NCBI RefSeq assembly: GCF_018446385.1 | Contig: NC_055991.1 | Span: forward strand, 121,067,794-121,131,793 | DNA: 64,000 nt | Origin: Zingiber officinale | Taxonomy: Eukaryota > Streptophyta > Magnoliopsida > Zingiberales > Zingiberaceae | Direction: 5' to 3' | In this document: positions 33,127 through 47,181 of the stretch, piece by piece | Layout: the number at the start of each line of letters is the position of its first letter | How positions within the stretch are numbered: position 1 is the first letter of the stretch | Position numbers and translations under genes: made by a program | The notes under the pieces: generated by a model | Seen by the model: only the letters and a program-made list of their open reading frames with translations | What the model was told of the DNA's origin: nothing | The model's database searches: none

Positions 33127-33432
33127 TTGAACAAAAAGATAATTGAGTTGATTTATAAAATTTTATCTAACAATGTCTTACACAGATTAGAAAAGTATAA
33201 GAATACATATGAGCTTTTGACCCAGCTGAACAAGTTTCATAAGGATCTGTCAAAGCTGGAGGATCAAGTCAAAATCGAACTTAAATTTGAATCTGAATCA
33301 CCAAAAAAGTCTACTGAATTAGGGGTTACAATTCAAGTAAGTCAATTTATAAATTACAAAAATACCCCTATAATGCATGATCATTTAGATAATTATTCTT
33401 GCAACAATTTAAATTTTAAAATTGCATGCTAA
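33127..33432 (+). pseudogene. Copia gag fragment
   Basis: A 101-codon ORF contains YKNTYELLTQLNKFHKDLSKLEDQV, a copia gag block, soon after the LTR and primer site. The rest of gag and all of pol are absent. Sequence 33440-34380 is extremely AT-rich and repetitive, without genes. The element may be a decayed LTR unit spanning 32371-35499. Confidence 0.55.
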
Positions 33433-34384
33433 GTAGATTTAAAAACTTCAACTTTAATTAAGAATTCTGAATTAAATAATGATCTAAATTTTCATCAAGT
33501 CAATCAAGACTTTAGTCAAATCAATATTAACATTGACTTGAGATAAAAAATATATATATATATAAATCATAAAAATTTGAAATTAAAAATACTTAAATAA
33601 ATATCTAAATATCAGATTATAAAAACTTAATTAATAATAACATAATTTTAAAAGTTAATTTAAATATAAATATTAAAAAGATAATAAGATCAAATCATAA
33701 TTCAAAATAAAATCTAGAAAATTTTGAAACATTAGAAATGATAAATTCAATAAATAATTACTTAAATTCAAAAATAAAAATTAAAAACTATAACTTAAAT
33801 ATTACATATTTAGAAAATTCTGATAAGATAAGTTTCAATTAACAATCAATGCTAAATTTGAAATAAAATTTAAATAAAATTAAAGTTAATACATTAAATT
33901 TATAATTGGAAATTAATCTGAAAATTAATTAATTAAATAAATTAAATATTAATTAATCTAAGAATTATTTTATTTGAAAATTAATTTAACTTAATTATTA
34001 ATCTAAAAATAATTGTAACTTATTTATTAATCCAAATTTAATTAAGTTCATTTAATTAAAAGTTAATAATTCAAAATTAATTAATTTAATCTTAACTTAA
34101 TTAATAATAAGTTAATAACTAATCAATTAATTTAATCTGAAATTAATTTTAAACTTAATTAAATTTTAAAAATTCAAAAATAACTAATAATTTAATCAAT
34201 TCAAATATTAAGATAAATTTAAATAGAAAACTTAAAATTTTAAAAATATTTAATCAAGACAATCATCAAATTAAACTGGAACTAGATAAGATTATTTATA
34301 ATCTTAATTTAATTTTTTTGATCAAGATAAATCTAAATCTTAAAATTAATTATAATAAAGTAGTCTTTATCATAATAAAAATTA
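33433..34384. other. Extremely AT-rich filler
   Basis: Almost only A and T, with repeated TTAATTAA and AAATTTAA-like words. No coding potential was seen. It probably represents decayed internal sequence of the LTR unit on either side. Confidence 0.5.
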
Positions 34385-35499
34385 TTTGTATCCAAGACCA
34401 GACACCAGCCTAAAATCCAGTTGGGTCAGGGAGGATAAAACAACTGGCAGGAAGTCCAGACAACTGGAAGAAAGTCCAGTCGAGTCAGGGAGGACCATAC
34501 GACTGCCTGAAGTCTAGATGATGTATCTGGCAAGAAGACCTAGTGGGTCAAGAGATAAGACATCAAGTAAGTCTACAAATGGTAAGTAGAGGTAAGCACT
34601 GGAGGAGAGAGATCCAGTGAAAATGAGTCCAAGTGGGACTATAGGTACTAATCCAACTTAGATCTATTTTAGAAATCTAGATTGAGACTAAGACTAAATC
34701 CTGGTTTTGGTAAAATAGGATTTAACTCATAAATATATATAAACTATCCATGCATATATTTTTTTTAACTCTATGTTGTAAAGACATACATAGATCTTCA
34801 AATCCTGCACACGTGGCCACCGATAGAGCCTGATTCCTAGTCCGGCAAACCAGTGGATTAGAGACACCTCGAATGAATTGGAGGTGTCTTAGATGGATTG
34901 GAGGCGCCTAGAATGGATTGGAGTCATCTCAGATTAGTAATTTTATCTCTTCTGCATCAGATAAGGCCTATTAGAGGTGCCTCTAATGACCTATAAAATG
35001 AGGATTCTGTCAGCTTTCAAGATACTACTCATATACAAGCATTCTTGTACTTTCTGTTGTGTTGTCTTTCTGCTTCCGTTCTATTGCAACTCTGCTACGT
35101 TCAACTACTACAATCAAAGCGATACCGGCCTTGAGTTATAAACTACAACTACAACAAGTGTCGGTAACATTATATTTTCAAATTATTATTATACTTGCAT
35201 AGGAAAATGTAGATTGTTACACTTTCTTCAGTTCTATAATCGATCTCTATGTCCGAATGTTTTTTGGAGGAGAATTTAATGGATTGCCCAATCAATATGG
35301 TCCGAGGAATCGTGATCCTTGAAGCAGGATCCATCGAAGGCTCTGAACCAAGTAAAATTAAATGAGTCTTTTACTTTCCACTATGTTATACTTATTCTTT
35401 TCGCTACATACTCAAATTTTTAATAAATTTTTAAAACCCATAAAGAGAAGTTTTACAATCGAGATTCACCCCCATCTTTTGTTCATTTTTTATCTTACA
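34385..35499 (+). repeat. LTR of the 'GGAGGTGCC' family, copy C
   Basis: This is the longest plus-strand copy. It contains AGTCCAG blocks, several TTGGAGGTG/CGCC repeats at 34870-34980, and an end aligned with 32821. It lies just left of the LINE relic. Confidence 0.6.
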
Positions 35500-35699
35500 T
35501 AGGTAACCAATTTAGGTAATTTAAGTAGGTCAAATAAATATAAAAATTTTTATTTTTATTGTAAAATTTAAACTTTAGAAGTTAACCAGTTTTAAATGGA
35601 ATGCACAATGAAAAAGTCATTGAAGAGGTATGAAAGTACATAGAAAAATAAGGTATTAAATGACTTGCAAAATTAATTAACATGATATTAAAAATGAAA

Positions 35700-36560
35700 A
35701 AAAATGTCTGATAAATAAATGGCAAGTACTCTAGTTCTTTTATATAAAACCAAGGAAGATGTACAAAATTGTGTAAATTATAGGGGTATTAAACTGATGA
35801 ATCATACCATAAAACTTTGGAAAAGAGTAACAGAAAAATGATTAAGAAAAAAAATCATGGTAATCGTAAATCAATTTGGGTTAATGTTTGAAAGGTTGAC
35901 AATAGAAACTATATATCTTCTTAGACAACTAATTAAAAATATTAAGAGAAAAAAAGATTTATACATAGTATTTATTGATTTAGAAAAAATTTATGATAAA
36001 GTCTCAAGAGAAATTATATGGAGAATTCTAGAAAAGAGAGATGTTAATATAATATATATTGAATTAATTAAGGATATATATGAGAATGTAGCAACTAGAA
36101 TAAAACTTCAAGTAAAATAACTGAAGCATTTTTAATAAAAATAGGATTACATCAAGGTTCAGCTCTAAATCATTATCTTTTTACACTAATTATGGACGAA
36201 TTACTGCACACATTTAAGACATAGTATGGTGGTGCATTTTGATATCGTGTATCGATGATATTATTTTGGTAGATAAAACACATAAAGAAGTAAAATACTA
36301 AACTAGAATCTTGACAAAAAAAATACTAAAAAAGTTTTAGACTTAGTAGATAAAGATCGAACATATGAAATTTAAGTTTAGTAATATTAGACGTAATGAA
36401 ATAATTGTTAAGATTGGAGATGACGTATTCCCTAAAACTGAGAATTTTAAATATTTAAAATTATTTTTCTAAAACGATGGAGGAATTGAAAAAAATGACG
36501 CGTTGAGTGTTTTATATTATCATAAAGTATATCTAAAACTTAAAGAAAAATTCAATAAAA
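35700..36560 (+). pseudogene. RTE-type LINE reverse transcriptase, decayed
   Basis: Across frames the plus strand reads as plant RTE-type LINE reverse transcriptase. Blocks include NYRGIKLMNHTIKLWKRV near 35780, then IVFIDLEKIYDKVSREIIWR (35970-36030, containing the motif A aspartate). GLHQGSALNHYLFTLIMDEL lies near 36150, DDIILVDKT near 36255 and IVKIGDDVFPKTENFKYL near 36410. At least five stops or frame changes occur. The longest open piece is 35857-36120. Strong AT enrichment suggests an old, methylated copy. No endonuclease domain or poly-A tail was identified. Confidence 0.8.
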
Positions 36561-37847
36561 TTGAAATTAGACTTGCTAACTCAAAATTACATTTATTGAG
36601 TAAAAATTCTAAAAGACAAGTTTAAAATTATACGAGTAAGTACTTAAACAACAAATAAATGTTCTAATTAAACGAGGTAAAACTATGACAAATACGCACA
36701 TCAAATAAAAAAGATTAAAAAAATTTAATTAGTAAAAATAAAATAAGATAAAATTTATTTAAATATAAATGATAATATAATAAAAAATAAATCAAATAAC
36801 GTAAAAGAATCCATATAACCAATCACACTTAATAGAATGAGACTGAGTTGTTATATTATTGTAATATCAAAGAAGACTTTGTCACTAAGTAGTTTTTTAA
36901 AAAAATATTAAAATGATTCTAGTATTTTTTAAAAAAAAAAAACTCAACGACGAGTTATAAATAAAAATATTATAAAACATAAATTAAAACACAAACAGCT
37001 TCAAAAATTATCATAAAAGCAATGTTTATAGTTAGAAGTTAACTTAAAAATAACAATTTTAGCAAAACATGATGACTAAAACTATAGTTATTTTTAAAAT
37101 TTAAATATATAGATAAGACTTTCGAATATTGGTAAAACAACTCAAAAATAGTTATGAAGTAGTTTTAGTTCAAAATTGTTGTTTAAATTTTGAGTATGAA
37201 TTTGTAGAAGCGTTCTAAATTGATCATTTATCTGAAATAATAAAACTAATTCAATCATATAAAACCAAAAAAAACAGAATAAGTTAATTTTTTAAAACCA
37301 ATAACATTTTTGTTATGTAAAATAATCGATAATATATTGAATATGTATAAACAAAATGTCGCTTTGAAATATAACAAAGTAGGGAACACCGTCTGGGAAA
37401 TCAAAAACAAGTGCTCCAATTGATAAAACTGCAATAAATCTGCCAGAGAATGTACACCAATCACGTTGTTGTATCTGTATGTACAATTAAAAGAGTTCTA
37501 GCTGATCAATTTAGTAAATAGTATTACTAATTAAACCTAATTTCACTTAAAATCGGAGTGGAACTTCTAGATAAATGATTGAGGAACAGGGAACGATGTA
37601 CCAGAAATTCCGTAGGGATTTGTTGCAATCTGATGGGGAAATCTAAATTATTTATCAACTCAGAATACAAGTTAAAAGTTTTAAAATAGTAACAAGTTTA
37701 AATATTTTACCAGGTAGACCCAATGACGATAAGTGATAAGATACCAACTTCATCCGAATAACAACTACACTGCAACCAACCACGGTAAAGAGGCGTAGAA
37801 TGGTGCATGTCTTCACAAGCTTTTAAAACACTGGAGTAAATAAAGAG
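36561..37847. other. Flank and 3' region of UVR8
   Basis: AT-rich sequence. Its right part (about 37250-37847) is likely to include the UVR8 3' untranslated region on the minus strand. No other gene was recognised. Confidence 0.45.
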
Positions 37848-40800
37848 CTAGACTCGCATCCGCTTGACATCATTCTCAGGAACGTTTGCATCGCTCCCAT
37901 TACCCCTGATTGGATCTGCAGAAAGTTTTGCAGCCTGAACACAAATCTCAACATCGTCATACAATCAAATAAAATAAACCGATCACAAATATAGCAAGTA
38001 AAAAGTTTAATCGCAAATTACAGTTTCACCGGGAACAATTGCATATCTTTCTGATGGAGAAACCCAGACTTTGCCTATGAAGCAAAAGTTTTGTAAGAGT
38101 TTCTGACAGTGGGATATACAAGAAGCATGCTTCTCGAAGGATGATGCATAAAGAGGAAAAATTACCTGATGAAGAAGAGAGTGAATTGGAGGATTCCATT
38201 TGGCTGCAACCTAGGCCGTCCTTGCTTATAACCTCTAACATCTTGGGAGTATTTCTTGAAAAAAAAAGTAAACATGAGTTCAACTTGTAGAGAAAATAAA
38301 GTCCTATATTGGACACCATCTAACTTCTTATCTATATAGATAGCTGTATTTCTGATTGATGATTTACTGAAGCAAGCAAAGTGCATGCTGTTGATCAAAA
38401 CAAAATGTCAATACAGAATACCAAAAATTGAGTAATTTTCATACTAATAAACTAAATTATGTCTGCATATACAAAATTTATGTTGGAAATTTTGTTTTGG
38501 CAAGGTAGGCAGATGACTGATTTGGACTAGAGACTCGAGTAGGATTTTATTTGTTAAATGCCAATCTATGTCTGAAGTAGATTATCTTAAAGTTTTAAAT
38601 CAATGTCAGGTCAATGATAAATTAATGCCAAAGAACCTGAGAAATGATGGAGGAGCAAACCACGAGAACATTACCAGTTAAGTCCAAGTCAAGATGAGCA
38701 TGAGCAAAAGTGTAAGCATACGTGCAAAACCCACGCGACCACACGGAAGTTCGCAAACACAGCTCTCTCAAGCAGATAGGCATACAATGATTGAGCATGA
38801 CCTGGAAAGGTACACAATCCGTTTGCCAATATACTTGCAAGCAAGAAAGCCTACTGGCACATGTGACAGGTACTTGCATGTCAGTTCACGAAAGATATAT
38901 CTACCCACCAGACCTCTTTAGCATGTCCAACTAGTATAATGCCATTCTCTCCATGTATTTTAATTTTTAATCATCAAATTCTAGTGATCTTCTCTCATTT
39001 CTCTTACAAAGTTCTGAATCTCTCCATTCCTCTAATCAAGAGAGTTCAAAAATATTGAGGCTTCATAGGGTTTCCAGATATGGAGTGTTACTATCTCAAG
39101 ATGATATCATTATATTTTGGCAGACGACTGTCAGCTAACCAGTAGTTTTAGCTTAATGAGAAAGAGTCCACCTCTTACCTTGACCACCTAACAATATTGA
39201 AGCGCAGGGACAACCAAGCTCATTTCCCTTCTTATATCAACCATCTTTGAAATGGAATTATTGGCTACAAGGATCTTTCTTAGAGAAAGGTGAATCACCA
39301 ACTTTTAGCGTTCACCAAAAGAGAGAGAGAGAGAAATTACTTCATAGAACATATACATATAGTGTTTGCACAGCCATAATTAGGCAAATAAATGATACTA
39401 TAACCATCATATTACTTGAAAAAGGCAGCTTTTATAATTGGCATATATCCAAATATATCATCCAAAGCACTAGGTGTTTAGTACATTTTAACAATCTCTA
39501 CCTTTACTGCAAGCCATTAGGTGTTTAGTACTCAAGAAAGCTTATTGAACATCCTCATGGTTTACTTGGATAATAAAGGTTGCAGCAGGCTAGAAGATCA
39601 ACTTAACAGATTAAGAATATCAGAGTTGCATTAACAGATTAAGATTCAGAATAAAACACTAAACATTCTGCTTACTCTTCCATGAATTTGGAGAGTTGCA
39701 GATGCATTTACCGGTCAAGAATATCACCATGGCCAAGTTGTCCACTTGTACCCCTGCCCCAAGAGAAAACATTTCCTCTTTCTGTCAGAGCAAGCGTGTG
39801 CCTCCAACCACAGGAAATTTGCTTCAATTTCTGCACATGATTATCATATAAAGATTAAGCTAAATAGATGTCATAACATAAGACTCCTTCAAGCCATTTT
39901 CACAGCAGATCTGTTATAATTATTTCAAGACAAAATGGAAAAAAGCCTTGTATCGTAACAAGTTGAGTGAAAAAAAATTGTATTTCATGTAAAAGAGGCA
40001 ACCACTTACCTGATCTGCTGGAAGTTTAACTTGAACTGGAGAGCACCGATCATCATTATCATCAATACCAAGTTGGCCAAACTAGATAAAAGTACATTGT
40101 GTCAAGCACAGATGGAAACAAAGTAAATTGCCAAGTCAAACACCGAGATGTTTCACTACGTTTACAATTAGAAACTATGTTTTAAAAGGAATCTAAGTTA
40201 AAACAATATCACAGAATTTGATTATAATTGTCTCTCTATGGTAATACATTTAAAAACTTAATATTACAGAAATTGATATATCTGTTAAGAGTGTAGGATT
40301 ACACTGCACCTACTTCAATACGGGATATAAGGTGATCCTTCACAGTACACGGTACATTATATTTTATTCTTGATATACTTATTAAACTGCAAGATCTCCA
40401 TATCTTTTCCATATAAAATCAAAAAAATCAAATTATAGTAACTGGCAATGTCAGGCGTATCTGACACAGAGATTCAAATGTCTGAAGCAACTATTTCTAA
40501 AAAAAAATCTGTTAATGAAGATTTTAGTGTCCACTTTGAGTGACAATATCTGAGTATCCAACACAAATCAGGGAAGTAGTAGATGAAGAGTCCAAGCATC
40601 AAGGATAATCTATGGAGCACATTAAAAGAGTAAGGAATTCCAGCTCTAAACCTGAATCTTACACTAGACCAAATATGGATATTGGACAAATCCACAAATA
40701 AAATAGAACTAACAAGCATAATTGCAGAGTTTGGTGTTATTCCCATATATAGTAGGCATAAGTCTTTGTGATTGTAAAGTATTAATCCTAGATTTTCTTT

Positions 40801-43800
40801 TGCTTTACCTATCTCATTACTAATGTTCAGTTCAAAAACACATGGAAGTACATGTCAGACTGTCTAGTGAATTCCTGTAATGTGCACAGGGTTCTTTGGT
40901 GCGGGTCACACCAGTTCATTAACAAAAACTAACAAATGACAAATTGCATATGAAGCAGAATAGAACCAGATACATAAATAGGGGATTCATGAAGGAACCA
41001 TCAAACCTTATTCCATCCCCAACCATATAGTCTTCCATCAGTTGTAAGAGCCATAGTATGTCTCCAACCACCTGAAACCTAAAGAAGAAGAAAATGATAT
41101 CAAATTTTGTAAACTAAATACTTGTGCAATACACAAATAATAAAGGTTTGCAAGCTTTATGTGACTGGGGATACTGGATAACTATACGAGAACTAAAGCA
41201 TAAAACAAATTGTCATGGTACTGTACCCTTGCTCATAAATAGGGTAATAAACATCTTAGAGGTTAGCATTAAGATATATTTTATTATACAGATACCCTAA
41301 TATGAAACCTCACTCCTCAACTGTAGCTTGATAGATATCAATCATGTCTAGCTTACTAGATAAGATATAAAACGAGTGTGATTGATAGGTCTGGTGAAGA
41401 ACCAGTTTTAATCTAATTCCTCAGCACCCCTTCAAATTGGTCAACTTTTTAAATTTGGATCCTAGATATGTTACCCAGAAACAATCTTAGTTTGCATAGT
41501 GCATTACCAATCCTTCTTTTTACAAAGCATCAAAGACCTTACTATACAAAAGGTTCTTTCTGTTTGATCTCTATTAATATGACCTGAGAAGAGTGACACA
41601 GGTAAAGTTTAGTTAGATCCTGATGGGCATTGACATTTCACAATGTTTGTATAGTAAGGTCAAAATTTATTATATTGTGTATAATGGAAACAAAAGAGCT
41701 GGGTATTCGAATCACAGCATTCGTAATATTCAGAATTTAGAAATCCAGCCAAAATTGGTCATACTTGTAGTTGAAAATTCCATGGAAACCATGATAGAAA
41801 GGTGTCTATAATGTGATACCAAATATATCCATATGCCTATAGTTCCAAACATAAAGATTTGTTCTTAGCAACTAACTGACAATTATAATTTTGAGCAAAA
41901 CAGATTAATTAGTGACAAGGAAACAGTAAGGACCTGAGATATGTCGTTGTCTCTTAGGGCTTCCAATAGATGTGGACTGAGATGATCCTCATAGTCTCCA
42001 TGTCCAAGTTGACCATATTTACTCCATCCGTAGGTGTACAAATTTCCAGAAGAAGAGACAGTAATAGTGTGACGCCATCCACATGCAACAAGAACCATCT
42101 TTTCATCCTATAAAAAGTGATTGAAGTTGAAAAAAAGAAATCAAATAACCTTGTTAATAACATGAATATGAAGTTCAATTGCAAATCTTTTCAATGAAAA
42201 ATATGATTTCATCCCCAGGATAAAAAAGCCTATCCTCGCAGCACCAAATCTACATTGCTCAACATGAGAGAAGAATTCAAAACCTTTGTAATTCTTGTGG
42301 CTCTGTAAGTAAAGGTCTCATTTTGTTTTCATAAAATATTTTGGCTCCACTTAAATGGTTGCTCCTTTTACAAACCACCCCATCGAAACACTACCGTTCA
42401 TTCCTTTTTTCCTTAATATACACATGATATGAAATACAATAATCAACTGATTAATTAAAAATTCCTTTTAATTATTAGAACATATATATAACAATTCATC
42501 ACTCATTTTCCAATAATATATTTAGAAAGAAAAAAGATCTGATAGAGAGCCTTGACGCAATGGTAAAGTTGTTGCTTTGTAACCAAAAGGTTACGGGTTC
42601 GAATCCTAGAAACAGCCTCTTGCAAAAAACAGGATAAGACTGTGTACAATGGATTCTTCCCTGAGACCTCGCATGGCGGGAGCTTTGTACACCTGTTGCC
42701 CTTTAAAGATCTGAATATTTACAAACCTTGTTACAAAAGGTAGCCCCAGGCTTAGAATCCTTATACTATCATATAATGGTTCTCTCATGGCAATGCATTA
42801 CTGAGCCTCGTTGTACTTGCTTAGCAAGATTTCTCAAGTTTTACTGAATAATCTTCCCAAGCAGCCTCTCACTTTCTACTTGCAAAAGCAGACTCATCAA
42901 GTGTCCACAACTGCTCTATCACTCCACTTTAATTAAATCTAAGGACAAAGTACAAACTATCAATGTATTTAGCTATAGGACTCGAAGGAGATAAGTTTCG
43001 GTCCCGTGCATTCTATACGGAATGCATCAGAAATGTAACATCACATGTTCACATTTCTCATATGATTCTTGTCCAATTCCCATTGAACTATGATGCATAT
43101 ATTTTCTGATTGTGACAAAGTAGTGTAAAAACAAAATAATCTCTATTTTGTTAATCATTCCATACCTCTCAATTTTTACCAGCCTACGGATAGACCTGTA
43201 TAGCTCCCACATTCATATGTTGACAAAGTTGTGTATAAACAAAATAATCTCTATTTCGGTACTCATTCCAAAACTCTCAAATTTTACCAGCCTTCAGATA
43301 GTATTGTATAGCTCCCACATTCATACGCTGACAAAGTTGTGTATAAACAAAATAATCTATATTTCGGTAATCAATCTATACCTCAATTTTTACCATCCTT
43401 CAGATAGTCTTGTATAGCTCCCGACATTCATATGCAAGAGAACCGCTCTTTGATACTATAATAAAAGTTATATGGGTTATTTTTATCCAAGTATTTAATC
43501 ATCACAATCATGGTTTAAAATCTCGTTCCGTTTCGCCTGATAAGAGTGAAACATCTCGTTTCGCCCACGGACTGACACCAGCACACCGTGACACGTCGCA
43601 CGGCCCAGTGATGCGTCGGGAAGCATTGCGCGAGCTCAACGACTCGTCCCGATGCTTTGTGCGAGCCCGACAACGCATCAGAACTCATCACTCCACCCTC
43701 GTGCCCCGACCAGTCGTCAGGCCCCGACAACACATCCAAATGTGTCAACTGGGCTCAACGATGAGATCGGACATGAGGCACAGATCGGCGTCCTTACGAT

Positions 43801-43911
43801 CGTCGCAGAACACGGAAGCAATTTAACTTGGATTTAATAATAAACTAGCCTTTAATAATTTTAATCAATTTAAATGAGATTAATTAAAGCCTAATAAAAT
43901 TATTCCATTAA

Positions 43912-43953
<42 letters not shown>

Positions 43954-46924
43954 TAAATATTTAGATTAAATTTTGTATTTTTAGTTTATATATTTTATAT
44001 TTAAAAATATCAAAACTATGTCGATACGTCCCGATATCCAAACTGTATCGTTCTGGTCCCGGATTGAAACCTCGACATGGCTCGAGATTTTAAACCATGA
44101 TCACAATCATATTCCTCCCAAGAATTTTCATAGTAATACATTGCATGTGAATTAATCATGTACCTTTTCATGCATTTAGTGGATAACCAATCACTTTGCG
44201 TAAGGTATAGCACTTCGTAATATTTGTTTCCTGCATTGTTTTAGTATTTCATTGTGTTTGTGCTTCGCAACACCTCCCATCAGCTTGACCAAAATTTTCC
44301 ATTCATTCCAAAGTACCACATGAGCTTAATATGACTAGGAGCAAGAGTCCTCTCCATGTTGACAATAACCACCTTAGTAGTGGCAATATCCATTAATACC
44401 ACCCTTATCTCTCCACCACCACTGGCTTTGATCTAGGATTGAGTCAAAATCTTTGCTTCCACTACCATAATGGAATCAAGAACACCTCATGCATCAAGAA
44501 GACAAATAACCATAAAGCAAGATAAAAATCAAGCTGAGGTATGTATAATTGAAGTCTTCTCACACGTCTCCCTAGGTGGTGCTCCTGTCACTCCCACAGG
44601 AGGTGCAATTCTTGAATTTTTTATACTAATTGCAAAAAAATTTTAAAAAGCAAATCTTCCAACCTAGAGTTTGTACCCACAAAAATCAAATAATGCACGA
44701 GCACTAATCTCTTGCTATAAATAAATGCAACATTTGAGCAAAATATTTGACGCATATGCACTACTTTCACTGTGAAGAGTTGGTGTGATGCAATAAAGGA
44801 TGATTAATTAATTATCCTTCACGAAAGGGAAAACCTATCACTGTCATGTTCATTCATGCTGTCAACCAGATTGATACGAGTGGATACTACACAACTCTAT
44901 CATCATGAAATTCTTCAATCTCCAAACTCTACCAGTGCCTAGAAAAAACCATGAATTTACAAGATTTACCTTGCATTGGCATGAGCCAAGAAAAACAGGT
45001 TAGAATTATTGGTTAATTTTCTTGCAATCGGTGACCAAACACGAGTGAGATCTATAGTAAACGTCCTTATCTACTTCACCCACTCGATCACATCACTTCA
45101 TGCCCATTAGAAAGTGTGGCATTGGAGATAATGCACAGAGAACCTGCTCCATTAGCCATTGAAGCTCACACATAATGGGATCTCAAGCCAATGACACCAG
45201 TGTTGAGTTTCTCTTCCTCTGCTTCACTGAAGTGATCCAGTTGGCCACATATATTGCAGATTTGTAAAGCTTTGCAATTCCATTTGGGAAACTTAGGGCA
45301 GTGGTCATAATGAATCAACAAAGAAATGAAGTAAAAGAAGTCCATGTTCATGATATAAACATGACCATGCTGAATCAGTTGAGACCAGCTTGACAGTGTT
45401 AAATATGCATTCATATGGTCATGAACCTATGATGGTGAAGACGATCTTAAGTAGTCATCTAGCAAAGACAAGGAACCACCTGCTAGGTAATATGTTGCAT
45501 CTCCCAGTCATGGTTTAAAGTGTCGTGCCGAAACGGTCGAAACGTCTCGTTCCGCTTGGCGATCGGCACCGGCACCGGCATCAGCACGACCCCGACACTA
45601 GACTCACGACAAGTGTGACGTGTTGCGTGACCCCGTGATCACAACGGAGGGGTCGCTTGACTTGCAACAGTAGTAGAGGGATCGCATAACCCTTCCGTTG
45701 CCGCCGCGGAGACATTGTGCGACCCTGTGATCACTGCAAAGGGGTCGCACAGACTCGTGGCCACAACGGAGGGATCGCTCGACCTGCAACAGTAGCGGAG
45801 GGATCGCATGACCCTTCTGTTGCCGTCGCGGAGGCATCGTGCGACCCTGCGATCACTGCAGAGGGGTCACATAGACCCGTGGTACAACGGAGGGGTCGCT
45901 CGACCTGCAACAGTAGCAGAGGGATCGCATAACCCTTCCGTTGCCGTCGCGGAGGCATCGTGCGACCCTGAGGTCACTGCAAAGGGATCGCACAACCAAC
46001 GTGGTCGCGCAGAAGGAGTCACTCAATCCCCGCGGCCATGGCTGGTCGCGCAACCCCGCGACAACACCGAAGTCATGCAAGCTTGCGAGTGGTGTCGGAT
46101 TTCAGATTTTTTTAAATTAAATTTAGATTAATTATTTTAATCAACTCCTAGCTATGATGGAGATAATCTAAAAATGCTTTATTAAACCCTAATAAAATTA
46201 TCTAATTAATTTTATATTTCATTTATTTAAATTTAAAAATTATAATAAATTTTTTATTTATTTATTTAACTATTTTCATTTTTTTCCCTTCTTTAAAAGA
46301 TTATTTTTTATCTTGTTTATTTTTTAAATATTTTAATTTTTAATTAATATATTTTATATTTAAAAAATATCGAAATTATATCGGCACGGCACGATACGAT
46401 ACCGAAACTGTATTGTTCCGGTACAGGACCGAAACCTCGACACGGGTTGAAATTTTAAACCTTCTCCCAGTAGCAGTAACTTCGGCTCAAGATTTAAACA
46501 ACAATGTTTCTAAAGTAATAGACATGGTTATATTGACATGGCCATGCCAACACCTACACGTTACTCCCACAATCATTTTCTTCTTGCTTCAAAGTAGTGT
46601 CATTAACCTCACTATGTTGCCAGAGAAGCAACACACGTGTTTCATCTTCCAAATTTTTATGATTATTTCTTTGAGTGGCTACTTGCATGATACAATGCAT
46701 ATGATGCTCTTATCTTCCTCATGTGTGCCAGAATCATCAAGGAATAGAAGGCCGAAGTACAAAATCAAAGTCAACCTAAGATGTTGAATTTATACTTTGC
46801 TTCAAGAAAAATTCCTATCTGAATAAGCAAGTCAAATTCAAGCACCTGTTAAGAGATAGAAGAGTATCTTACTGAGAAATTGATAAATGCGCAGGTTAAC
46901 CATGCAAAGAATAAAAATTACCAG

Positions 46925-46971
<47 letters not shown>

Positions 46972-47139
46972 AAATCAAAGTCAACCTAAGATGTTGAATT
47001 TATACTTTGCTTCAAGAAAAATTCCTATCTGAATAAGCAAGTCAAATTCAAGCACCTGTTAAGAGATAGAAGAGTATCTTACTGAGAAATTGATAAATGC
47101 GCAGGTTAACCATGCAAAGAATAAAAATTACCAGAAATA

Positions 47140-47181
<42 letters not shown>

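Noticed and set aside
42545-42620. Possible tRNA gene
   Set aside because: The tRNA-like part continues into the Au SINE body and has a SINE target duplication. The same applies to 63190-63352.
43410-43826. 138-codon ORF on the plus strand
   Set aside because: It overlaps the end of a Mutator-type element and has no recognisable domain.
45604-46131. Overlapping ORFs on both strands
   Set aside because: They come from the GC-rich 120-bp tandem repeat inside a Mutator-type element.
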